From NCBI RefSeq assembly GCF_007197645.1, contig NZ_VKGK01000022.1, positions 46,566-110,565 on the forward strand: 64,000 nt of DNA, in the 5' to 3' direction. Of the stretch, positions 17,993 to 25,443 are shown one piece after another (position 1 is the stretch's first letter; each line of letters opens with the position of its first letter). A program made the translations under genes and the position numbers. The stretch is from Shewanella hanedai. Its GTDB lineage: Bacteria > Pseudomonadota > Gammaproteobacteria > Enterobacterales > Shewanellaceae. The notes beneath the pieces are model-generated. The model was not told where the DNA came from. It saw only the letters and a program-made list of their open reading frames with translations, and did not search any database.

Positions 17993-18807
17993 GATTGCCA
18001 GTACCATATTTTGGAAGTGCCATTGATGCCTATTCTAGGTAATAGCGCTTTACAGATAAGCGTGTGTGGGTCTGACATGCAGGAATTTTCTGTGAGTTCT
18101 GGTTTATTTAAAATATCTGACAGGAGAGGAGCAAGATCCAGCACTAAGCCGGTTTCACCTTGATAAGTTAACGTGAATCTAGGTCTGTTAGGATATGCAC
18201 ATGCTTGTTTTGGTGAACGCATGACACTAGCAGATTTACACCCTGTCGAACCTAAATGAAACTGCCAACCCGTTTGCAGGTTTCTATCTGTATCCCTTTT
18301 CTCTATTTGTTTTTTAGCCAGATCTAACCTGAAAAACTTATGCCCCATTTGCCACGTCCAGAACATGTCACTTTGGTTCAGAGGTGACTTGCTGGTGAGT
18401 GGCGATTGATGATTAAGGGTAAAAGGCACTCCAAGACTGAAACTAAACTCTCCGGGCACGAGGGCTTGTTCGAATAGGAGTTGCCACTGCCCGTCAGACT
18501 GACAATTCGATCCAATAAGGGCGACGTTTTTTTGTTGAGTGTCATTGCCTTCATCGCTTAAATAAACTACTTGGCCATTATTGCTGAACTCACTGAGATA
18601 GAACTGAATATTTTCCAGACGCCATTGAGGTAACCCCGGTAGAGTTTGATTGCAGCTTATCACCTGATCTCCCCACATTAATTTTATAGGAAGCGTCGTT
18701 GGCTTAGGGTTACACCCCGTTAAAAGCAACAGGCTGATTATCATGGTGAATAAGCTCTTCACCCCTGGCAAGTAAGGTATAAAGCATCTCTTCTTAGTAT
18801 TTATCAT
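17989..18807 (-). CDS. MbnP-like lipoprotein, partner of the di-heme enzyme
   Basis: 272 residues. A lipoprotein signal (MIISLLLLTGC, about residues 22-32) places it at the membrane facing the periplasm. Family marks are WRLENIQFYLSEF near the N-terminus, the core FWTWQMGHKFFRLDL (about 148-162), FHLGSTGCKS, and further Cys residues (ACAYP, NSCMSD, ICKAL). This pattern matches the MbnP / 'metallo-mystery pair' four-Cys family. The Trp pair in the core is the natural candidate for oxidation by the partner enzyme. Its stop overlaps the partner's start by 4 bases, so the two are translationally coupled. First gene of the pair, divergent from the choice-of-anchor B gene. Confidence 0.85.
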   Translation of the reverse strand: MINTKKRCFIPYLPGVKSLFTMIISLLLLTGCNPKPTTLPIKLMWGDQVISCNQTLPGLPQWRLENIQFYLSEFSNNGQVVYLSDEGNDTQQKNVALIGSNCQSDGQWQLLFEQALVPGEFSFSLGVPFTLNHQSPLTSKSPLNQSDMFWTWQMGHKFFRLDLAKKQIEKRDTDRNLQTGWQFHLGSTGCKSASVMRSPKQACAYPNRPRFTLTYQGETGLVLDLAPLLSDILNKPELTENSCMSDPHTLICKALLPRIGINGTSKIWYWQS

Positions 18808-18874
18808 TGTTACTTTAGTGTTGCTTGTGTGTTAGGTTTTGAGCTTACAAAAAAACGAGGTTAATTGCATCTAT

Positions 18875-18895
18875 TGGGTTAGTTGCACTAACCCA
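18875..18895. promoter_or_regulatory. Perfect inverted repeat in the divergent promoter region (possible operator)
   Basis: TGGGTTAGT, spacer TGC, ACTAACCCA: two perfect 9-bp arms. It lies 22 bases before the ATG at 18918 and 67 bases before the other divergent gene. It could bind a dimeric regulator controlling both transcripts, or form a 5'-UTR hairpin for the plus-strand gene. A Shine-Dalgarno (AGAGG) follows at about 18908. Confidence 0.55.
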
Positions 18896-18917
18896 GATAA
18901 TAAAAATAGAGGTTAAT

Positions 18918-21647
18918 ATGGCTACTAAATTATTGGTAAGTAGAGTACTTAGAACGGTATCTCTTATCCTAAGTAGTTGTTTGGTCAGTAACTATGCAGT
19001 TGCGCACTCAGAGCACGACAAAGCCCGCTTTGTGAGCAATCAAGGTGAAGATATTGGCTTATGTGATAAGGTTTTACGTCCATGTCAAACCATCGCCTAT
19101 GCGGTAAAACATGCCAATAAAGGCGATCGTGTTTTAGTGGCCGATGGTGAATATCACCTCAAAGATGTTGAAGATATCTTTTTACTTACTAGTGGCATTG
19201 TTCCTGTGATGGGCGGCTATAACCGCTTTGATCATTACCTGTCTCAAGCCCCACAACTGAACAAAACTGTGCTTGTTGGAGTGCCAACTGAATTTGCTGA
19301 TGCACTCAGGCTTAAGGGTTTCAAAGTGATTTCAGACGGTATTGGTCAGTATGGGATTGAGCTTGATGACATGCTTGATGCGCATAACTCGTTACAGCAA
19401 AGCCATAGTAGCCAAGCATGTGAGCAGGGTAAATCGGGGAGTTTTAACTGCGAAAATATCGATCTTGTGTCTCACATGGCGTTGGGTGACTTTTCCTCTT
19501 CTCCATCGACAGCAAATGATATTTGGGGTCACGTTGATCTTAATACCGGCACTGAATATGCCTTGATTGGGTTAAGAAATGGTACCGCGGTTGTCAGCTT
19601 AGCTGACCCTGAAAATCCAGTCGAAGTGGGAGTCATTTCTGGAATCGCGACCACATGGAGAGATATAAAAGTATACCAATGGTTTGATGATGTCAGTTTA
19701 CGTTGGGAGGCACATGCTTATGTCGTATCAGATGATACAGCTGATCAGGTGCACATTATTGATTTGAGCCAGTTACCTAGTTCTATTTCTAAAATAGCCA
19801 CCGATAGGGCGGTCAGTTCGGCACACAATGTTTATATTAGCCATGTTGACTACACAACCAATACCGCAATGGACGGTTTATCTCCAGCGCTGCACATAGT
19901 GGGTCAAAGCAACGAAGGTGGAGCATTTAAAACTTATGGATTAAACGACCCTAAAAAACTCACCTCATTGTTTCCTCATACTGGAGCCAATCGCTCTAAT
20001 TATACCCATGATGCCGCTTCTATGGTTGTGGGAGATTCTCGAGCTCAGTCTAGTTGCCAAACTGCTTTGTGCACTGTGTTGATGGATTTTAATGAGAAAT
20101 CTATGAGTTTATGGAATATCACAGGGCTATCAGAATCAACACAGTTGGCCGATGTTACCTACGATAATGCAGAGTATGTGCATTCAGGTTGGTGGAGTGA
20201 AGATAAGCGTTATGTGTTTGTTCATGATGAGTTAGATGAGCAAAGACGGGGTCTTAATACCACGTTGCGGGTCTTTAACCTCGATAATCTTAAAGCTCCC
20301 TCACTGGTAAAAGTATGGTCTGGTCCAACGAAAGCGATTGATCATAATGGCTATGTGCGCGGAAACCGTTATTACATGTCTAATTATCAACGTGGTGTGA
20401 CGATTTTGGATATCAGTGATCCTACAGACCCTCAAGATATAGGTTATTTTGATACCTTTCCCGCATCGGATGGCAATGCGTTTAATGGTGTGTGGGGCGT
20501 GTATCCTTATCTGCCTTCTGGTTTGATATTGGCGAGTGATATCACAAGTGGTTTGTATGTGCTCAAAGATAATACCCAAAGCAAACTTTATGGCAGTAGT
20601 TCATTCTCTTCGAAAGAATCTATATTGTCTCCAGGTGAAAGTGTGACGATTACCGTTAATAGACCCGCTGGCACTGGTGCTGTTAGTGTGGGTTATGAAA
20701 CCTTAGGCGGCTCAGGTGTTATCAATCGAGATTTTGCACCGCTTGTTGGCCGTTTAAACTGGGGCGCTGCCGATAACGCCAGTAAGAGCATTACTGTGAA
20801 TACCATTGATAGTGGCCAAAATAAGCAGTTATTGGTATTTGTTCGCTTGTTTGATCCACAAGGTGGGTTAACCCTCTCTTCACCTAGTTACCACACCCTA
20901 AGAATTGGAGCGAACCCAGCACAACCCGGCGTGTTAGGTTTCGCTGAATCGAGTAAGAGCTTAAACGAAGGTGATAGTGCTACTAATGTTTCAGTGGTCA
21001 GGCTTAGGGGAAGTTCTGGTGAGGTAAAGCTTGATTACAGTTTAGTGAGTGGAAGCGCTGTCGTTGGTGACGATATCGCCGATACCAGTGGGCAATTAGT
21101 TTGGGCTGACGGAGATGGTGATGCTAAAACAATAACGCTTACCCCTATTGAAGATAGTTTAGTTGAAGGTGTAGAGCAGTTTAAGGTAGAGCTTAAAAGT
21201 GTTGATGGTAGTGCGCTTGGGGTAGCAAGTTTAGCGGTGACCTTAGTTGATAATGATCGAGCCAATACAGCTCCAACGGTCAATGCGGGTGAAAACCGCG
21301 ATGTTAATGCTGGTGCGACTGTCACTCTGTTAGCAACAGCAACCGATGCTGAAAATGATTCTGTTGGTTTTAAATGGTTACAAACTAGCGGTGATACTGT
21401 TGCTCTTTCGGCGAATAATGTGGCTCAAGTTACATTTGTCGCACCCAATAAAGATATCAGTTTAAACTTTAGGGTTACCGCTACAGACTCACTTGGGGCA
21501 AGCTCACAAGATACGGTAACAATTCAAGTAAAGGCTGCGGTTGTTCCTCCAACTAAACCGGGTAGCTCGGGTGGTGGAGCTTTCACTTGGTTGACCCTAT
21601 TGTTGTTATCACTGATAACGGGATTGCGAAGGAGAGAGTTAAACTAA
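18918..21647 (+). CDS. Choice-of-anchor B family surface protein with Calx-beta and PKD-like domains and a GlyGly-CTERM tail
   Basis: 909 residues. The signal peptide ends near SNYAVA-HS. A 'choice-of-anchor B' propeller-like domain covers about residues 170-560 (DIWGHVDLNTGTEYALIGLR, AHNVYISHVDYTTN, YTHDAASMVVGDSR, IDHNGYVRGNRYYMSNYQRG). A Calx-beta-like domain follows (about 670-780, SLNEGDSATNVSVVRLRG to VTLVDND), then a PKD/REJ-like domain (about 785-875, TAPTVNAGENRDVNAGATV). The C-terminus is GSSGGG, a hydrophobic helix, then RRREL: a GlyGly-CTERM signal for processing by rhombosortase, as common in Shewanella. Divergent from the Mbn-type pair, with which this family is plausibly functionally linked. 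Biochemical role unknown. Confidence 0.85.
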   Translation: MATKLLVSRVLRTVSLILSSCLVSNYAVAHSEHDKARFVSNQGEDIGLCDKVLRPCQTIAYAVKHANKGDRVLVADGEYHLKDVEDIFLLTSGIVPVMGGYNRFDHYLSQAPQLNKTVLVGVPTEFADALRLKGFKVISDGIGQYGIELDDMLDAHNSLQQSHSSQACEQGKSGSFNCENIDLVSHMALGDFSSSPSTANDIWGHVDLNTGTEYALIGLRNGTAVVSLADPENPVEVGVISGIATTWRDIKVYQWFDDVSLRWEAHAYVVSDDTADQVHIIDLSQLPSSISKIATDRAVSSAHNVYISHVDYTTNTAMDGLSPALHIVGQSNEGGAFKTYGLNDPKKLTSLFPHTGANRSNYTHDAASMVVGDSRAQSSCQTALCTVLMDFNEKSMSLWNITGLSESTQLADVTYDNAEYVHSGWWSEDKRYVFVHDELDEQRRGLNTTLRVFNLDNLKAPSLVKVWSGPTKAIDHNGYVRGNRYYMSNYQRGVTILDISDPTDPQDIGYFDTFPASDGNAFNGVWGVYPYLPSGLILASDITSGLYVLKDNTQSKLYGSSSFSSKESILSPGESVTITVNRPAGTGAVSVGYETLGGSGVINRDFAPLVGRLNWGAADNASKSITVNTIDSGQNKQLLVFVRLFDPQGGLTLSSPSYHTLRIGANPAQPGVLGFAESSKSLNEGDSATNVSVVRLRGSSGEVKLDYSLVSGSAVVGDDIADTSGQLVWADGDGDAKTITLTPIEDSLVEGVEQFKVELKSVDGSALGVASLAVTLVDNDRANTAPTVNAGENRDVNAGATVTLLATATDAENDSVGFKWLQTSGDTVALSANNVAQVTFVAPNKDISLNFRVTATDSLGASSQDTVTIQVKAAVVPPTKPGSSGGGAFTWLTLLLLSLITGLRRRELN

Positions 21648-21658
21648 TCTTGCTATTT

Positions 21659-22396
21659 TTAATTTGGGGTCAGTAAAGCGCTGATGTTTTTGGCAAAATC
21701 CAATGCTTGCTCTGTATCACCGTGAATACAGACGGTGTCGGCGTTAATGATTAAGGGGTGACCATCAACGGTGATTATTGGTTTTCGCTGAATGAATTGC
21801 TTAACCTGCTCAAGCGCGAGTTGTTCATCATGTATCACAGCTCCCTCTTCGCTGCGAGGGACTAGAGATCCATCATTGAGGTAAGTTCGGTCAGCAAAGG
21901 CTTCTTCGATAACCTTGAGCCCTGCTAACCTAGCTTGTTGAACCAATGGACTTGCTGCTAAGACGACTAAATTCAGTGTGGGGTCTATCTGCTTAATGAC
22001 ATCAATCAACACAAGCCCCATAGCCTCGTTTTTAGCCACGTTGTTATAAAAAGCACCATGTGGTTTCACGTGGAACATTCTAGCGCCCAAGTGCTCACAG
22101 ATAGCCCTCAATGCATTAATTTGCTCGAGTATAGACTCTCGTAATTCCGTATTTGAGATATCCATCGATTTGCGACCAAAATTGGTTGGGTCGGGATAAC
22201 TGGGATGGGCACCGATTTTAACGCCATTTTTCAACGCAGCCATTACGGCTTGGGTCATGCTGTGTTGATCACCAGTATGACCGCCACACGCAATATTGGC
22301 AGAGGTGACGATTTCAAGCAGTGCATCATCGTATTGTCCTCCTTCTCCCAGATCGGCATTAAGGTCTATTGGGTAACCTTTATTGTTCAGCTGCAT
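21659..22396 (-). CDS. pxpA: 5-oxoprolinase subunit A (LamB/YcsF family)
   Basis: 245 residues starting with the family signature IDLNADLGEGG, followed by TSANIACGGHTGD, GAHPSYPD and MFHVKPHGAFYN, the conserved His/Asp residues of this TIM-barrel-like subunit. With PxpB and PxpC it hydrolyses 5-oxoproline to glutamate using ATP, recycling a damage product of glutamine. Third gene of the minus-strand pxpB-pxpC-pxpA operon, 54 bases after pxpC. The coding sequence contains a parS-like site at 22062. Its 3' end converges with the surface protein gene only 11 bases away. Confidence 0.95.
   Translation of the reverse strand: MQLNNKGYPIDLNADLGEGGQYDDALLEIVTSANIACGGHTGDQHSMTQAVMAALKNGVKIGAHPSYPDPTNFGRKSMDISNTELRESILEQINALRAICEHLGARMFHVKPHGAFYNNVAKNEAMGLVLIDVIKQIDPTLNLVVLAASPLVQQARLAGLKVIEEAFADRTYLNDGSLVPRSEEGAVIHDEQLALEQVKQFIQRKPIITVDGHPLIINADTVCIHGDTEQALDFAKNISALLTPN
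22062..22077. other. parS site, single mismatch
   Basis: GGTTTCACGTGGAACA matches the general ParB target TGTTNCACGTGNAACA at all but the first base. It lies inside pxpA, over the codons for Phe-His-Val-Lys-Pro. Confidence 0.65.
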
Positions 22397-22450
22397 GGGC
22401 GCGCCTTTTCATCGATGGACTTTCTATGATTGGGTAACTGGCAATATGAA

Positions 22451-23401
22451 TCATGCATCAATGGCCCTTTGTAGGCGATAGAAATATTGTTGCCATTCAT
22501 AGTTTGCATCATCAGCTTGCCCGGGACTGACATGGATAAATCGCACTGTTGAACCAGGCCGAGTTTGGGCTACTTTCCACAGATCAGCTTCAATCACCGT
22601 CGCCATTTTGGGATAGCCACCTGTGGTTTGTGCATCTGCGAGCAGTACGATCGGTTGTCCTGATGGCGGCACCTGCACAACACCAGGCATCACTGCGTGG
22701 GAGTTGAGTTCTTGTGGCTTAGTGAGCGACAAAATCTCACCAGCGAGCCTTGCTCCCATTCGATTGCTGTCATTTGTCAGTTGCCACGCGTTACTCCAGA
22801 AGGCTTTGCGAGATTGTGGAGTAAACAATGACATCTCTGGACCCGGCAGAGCACGAATCTCGTTAGAGTAACCCCTTTGAACCGCACCAATCGGTTTGGC
22901 TATGCTTAACGCTGACCCCAGTCGCAAGCAGTCACCTTTGGCAAGTTGTTTGGTTATTTGTAGTGTTGTGTTTTGTTGAGTTGGTTGAATTCCACCATCT
23001 ACAGCTAGGTAGGCACGCATTGCTGACTTTGGTCCACGTAGCGTTAAGATTTCTCCAGCTTTTATTTTATTACGCCAACTATGCCAAATATCTCGCCCGT
23101 CGATTGCGATCCGGTATTGAGCGCCGGTAAGTACAAACCAAGCATCTCGGGTAAACTTTAGCTCGACCTGTCCGGAGGTGAGTTCGAGTGCTGGGGTACT
23201 GTCTGGATTACCTAAAACCCTGTTGCCTAAAATCAGTGCTTGGCGATCCAAAGCACCGCCGAAGGGAATGCCTAAATGTCGGTATCCGCTTAAGCCTAAT
23301 CCCTGAACAGAGCTAAATAGACCGGGTGTGATCACCTTTATAATCGCATCGTTAGCTAAAGGCTGTTGTCTATTCGTTGAAGACTCTTGAGAGGTTATCA
23401 T
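22451..23401 (-). CDS. pxpC: 5-oxoprolinase subunit C (biotin-dependent carboxyltransferase-like)
   Basis: 316 residues. Family signatures are VITPGLFSSVQGLGLSGYRH (N-terminus), PFGGALDRQALILGNRVLGN, the AYLAVDGGIQ block and the C-terminal LADAQTTGGYPKMATVIEADL segment, typical of the KipA/PxpC/allophanate-hydrolase subunit 2 fold. Works with PxpB as the ATP-using complex of 5-oxoprolinase. Its ATG overlaps the pxpB stop by one base (TAATG), a clear sign of translational coupling. Confidence 0.95.
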   Translation of the reverse strand: MITSQESSTNRQQPLANDAIIKVITPGLFSSVQGLGLSGYRHLGIPFGGALDRQALILGNRVLGNPDSTPALELTSGQVELKFTRDAWFVLTGAQYRIAIDGRDIWHSWRNKIKAGEILTLRGPKSAMRAYLAVDGGIQPTQQNTTLQITKQLAKGDCLRLGSALSIAKPIGAVQRGYSNEIRALPGPEMSLFTPQSRKAFWSNAWQLTNDSNRMGARLAGEILSLTKPQELNSHAVMPGVVQVPPSGQPIVLLADAQTTGGYPKMATVIEADLWKVAQTRPGSTVRFIHVSPGQADDANYEWQQYFYRLQRAIDA

Positions 23402-24084
23402 TATGAGGTGAACTCTAAGCTAGTGACGGGAGTAAAGCGAACCTTGTACCCAGGTGCGAGTAGGGTTGGTGTTGCTGGTAAGTCAGGCGTTAAAAGCGAA
23501 ATGTTAGTGCGACCGATAAGCTGCCAACCACCCGGGGCATCAGCGGGGTAGATACCCGTCTGACTGCCTCCAATACCAACAGAACCTGCAGGTATCGATA
23601 ATCTAGGCGTGCTGAGTCTCGGAGTTGTTAAGCGAGAATCAAGGCCATCGAGATAAGGAAACCCTGGCTGAAATCCGAGAAAAAGTACTGTGTACTCAGG
23701 GGCTGAGTGTCTGCGGATAACCTCTGTTGTGTCTAGCTGGTGGCGTCTTGCCACTGCATCTAAATCTGGTCCATATTCTCGCCCGTAGAGCACTGGGATC
23801 TCTATCGTAGGGCCTGATACGTTAAGTCCTGTTGTGCTGTGCCATCGCTTTTCTATCACACTTAACCAAAAAGTTACTTGTGTAGTGTCGTGTAAAAAAA
23901 GGGTGAGGTTATTCATGCCCGGCACAATATCCTGAAACTCTAGGCTTTTACTGCACTGCTTGGCTAATTCCCAAATACGAGTTTGGATGTTTAGCTTAGA
24001 AAACTCAGGAAAAAGCTTGCTGCAATCCAACACGATTGCATTCTCTCCTAAGCGATACACCGTAAGGTTGGTGTTTGTCATCAT
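23401..24084 (-). CDS. pxpB: 5-oxoprolinase subunit B (KipI family)
   Basis: 227 residues. Signatures are YRLGENAIVLDC near the N-terminus, IVPGMNNLTLF (about 57), EIPVLYGREYGPDL (about 95) and the C-terminal LGFQPGFPYLDGL and PAGSVGIGGSQTGIYP, characteristic of the KipI/PxpB family. First gene of the pxpB-pxpC-pxpA operon. The 142-base gap to the divergent HDOD gene holds the promoter, but no clear operator was seen. Confidence 0.95.
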   Translation of the reverse strand: MMTNTNLTVYRLGENAIVLDCSKLFPEFSKLNIQTRIWELAKQCSKSLEFQDIVPGMNNLTLFLHDTTQVTFWLSVIEKRWHSTTGLNVSGPTIEIPVLYGREYGPDLDAVARRHQLDTTEVIRRHSAPEYTVLFLGFQPGFPYLDGLDSRLTTPRLSTPRLSIPAGSVGIGGSQTGIYPADAPGGWQLIGRTNISLLTPDLPATPTLLAPGYKVRFTPVTSLEFTS

Positions 24085-24226
24085 CTGCCTATTTCACTCT
24101 ATTTCAGTCTCTTGTGGCTTAATTTATAGTGTCGGTATTTGTTGTGTAGAAAACAAGCTTGAAATGGTTTTATCTAGAAAACGGTCACTCCTGAACTATA
24201 CTTTTTATTAGTAAATTGATGAGCGG

Positions 24227-25312
24227 GTGTCCCAATTGGTTAAACGAATAATTAAGAAGCTCTTTAATGTAAGAGATAAAGCCTCATTAGATAAACCTAA
24301 AAGTTTTTCTAGTGCCCCCGGAATTATAAAGGTTGCCACCACGCCGAAGAAAACAGTACCGGAACCTTTACGCCCACCTATTGAAGTTGTTAGTCAGGAA
24401 GCCGTTAATCAGGTTGATAGCCTTGATGTCTCAGCTCTGTTTTACGGCATGCTTTTTCCATCTCAAGGTGGTGTTGATGCCGGTACCGTGAATAATCTCG
24501 AGAGGGGAGTTATCTCTGATGTTGAGCAGGCGCTGACTAGTCCAGAAGATATTGCTGAAAAGGTGTTGAAGTTGCCAAGTCAGTTGGGGGTTCTCGACCA
24601 GAACCTTAAGGATGATAGTGTTGAGATTAGTACAATACTTGAGGTCTTTAAGACAAAACCATTATTAAGTGTTGAAGTGCTTAAACTGTGTAATTCACCA
24701 GGCTTTAAGCGCTCTGATAAAGAGGTTTCGAGTCTTCAACAAGCATTCGTTCAACTTGGTCGGGAGGAGATAAGGAGACTCGTTATGACGTGTCTTATGG
24801 GAGAGGTGACGGGAGTAAAACCGATCTATTATCGTCGTTTTGGTTCTCAAATATGGCGTCATTCTAAGCAAGTGTCCTATCTCTCTGCAGAGTTAAGCCT
24901 AAGTGACCCTGATACGGCTTTTATGTTGGGTCTGATCCATGATGTCGGTAAAATTGCGATATTTAAGATGTTATTAGATGCATTTCATCAGGCCGAGCCT
25001 GGCGAGCAGCCTAAATCTTTATTGTTTAAGCAGGTGATGACAACCAAATCACTGAACTTAAGTGCTTTATTGGCAAAGCACTGGATGTTACCCGAAGTTT
25101 TTGAAACCTCTTTAACTCAACTCGCTGAGTGCGACACAAAGCCGTCTGATTGTTTGCCATTAGCCGTTTGGCGCGCAAATCTAATCAGCGAGTGTTCTAT
25201 GTTGTTTGAAGCAAATCAATTACAGGAGGAGCGTTTAAACACATTACTTATTGATGCTGGTATTACTCGTGAGCAGTTCGATATCTACCATGAAAAGTTA
25301 AAAGAGTTTTAA
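24227..25312 (+). CDS. HDOD domain-containing protein
   Basis: 361 residues from a GTG start preceded by a GAGCGGG Shine-Dalgarno-like stretch. The first ~75 residues are basic and low in complexity (LVKRIIKKLFN, then Pro/Lys-rich). The HDOD domain occupies about 110-310. It has SVEVLKLCNSPGFKR, SLQQAFVQLGREEIRRLV and FMLGLIHDVGKIAIFKML; the HD pair is retained, although HDOD proteins often lack phosphodiesterase activity. Likely a cytoplasmic signalling or regulatory protein. It ends at a bidirectional terminator shared with glyS. Its partner is not evident. Confidence 0.85.
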   Translation: MSQLVKRIIKKLFNVRDKASLDKPKSFSSAPGIIKVATTPKKTVPEPLRPPIEVVSQEAVNQVDSLDVSALFYGMLFPSQGGVDAGTVNNLERGVISDVEQALTSPEDIAEKVLKLPSQLGVLDQNLKDDSVEISTILEVFKTKPLLSVEVLKLCNSPGFKRSDKEVSSLQQAFVQLGREEIRRLVMTCLMGEVTGVKPIYYRRFGSQIWRHSKQVSYLSAELSLSDPDTAFMLGLIHDVGKIAIFKMLLDAFHQAEPGEQPKSLLFKQVMTTKSLNLSALLAKHWMLPEVFETSLTQLAECDTKPSDCLPLAVWRANLISECSMLFEANQLQEERLNTLLIDAGITREQFDIYHEKLKEF

Positions 25313-25346
25313 AAAGAGCGACACAAACCACTCCTAGGTCATTCTT

Positions 25347-25360
25347 GGTGTTCAGGGATA
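25347..25360 (-). repeat. Fragment of the nested-hairpin repeat
   Basis: GGTGTTCAGGGATA is the exact reverse complement of the TATCCCTGAACACC core of the copy at 16608. Only the head is recognisable here. Confidence 0.4.
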
Positions 25361-25394
25361 TTTTTTCTCCATCTCTATCCAAGTTAGAGGATAC

Positions 25395-25426
25395 AAAAAA
25401 GCCCCAGCGTTAGCTGAGGCTTTTTT
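25395..25426. terminator. Bidirectional terminator between the HDOD gene and glyS
   Basis: A6-GCCCCAGC, short loop, GCTGAGGC-T6: one mismatch in the stem, with A and T tracts on the two sides serving both convergent genes. Confidence 0.85.
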
Positions 25427-25443
25427 ATTACTTCACTCGAAGC

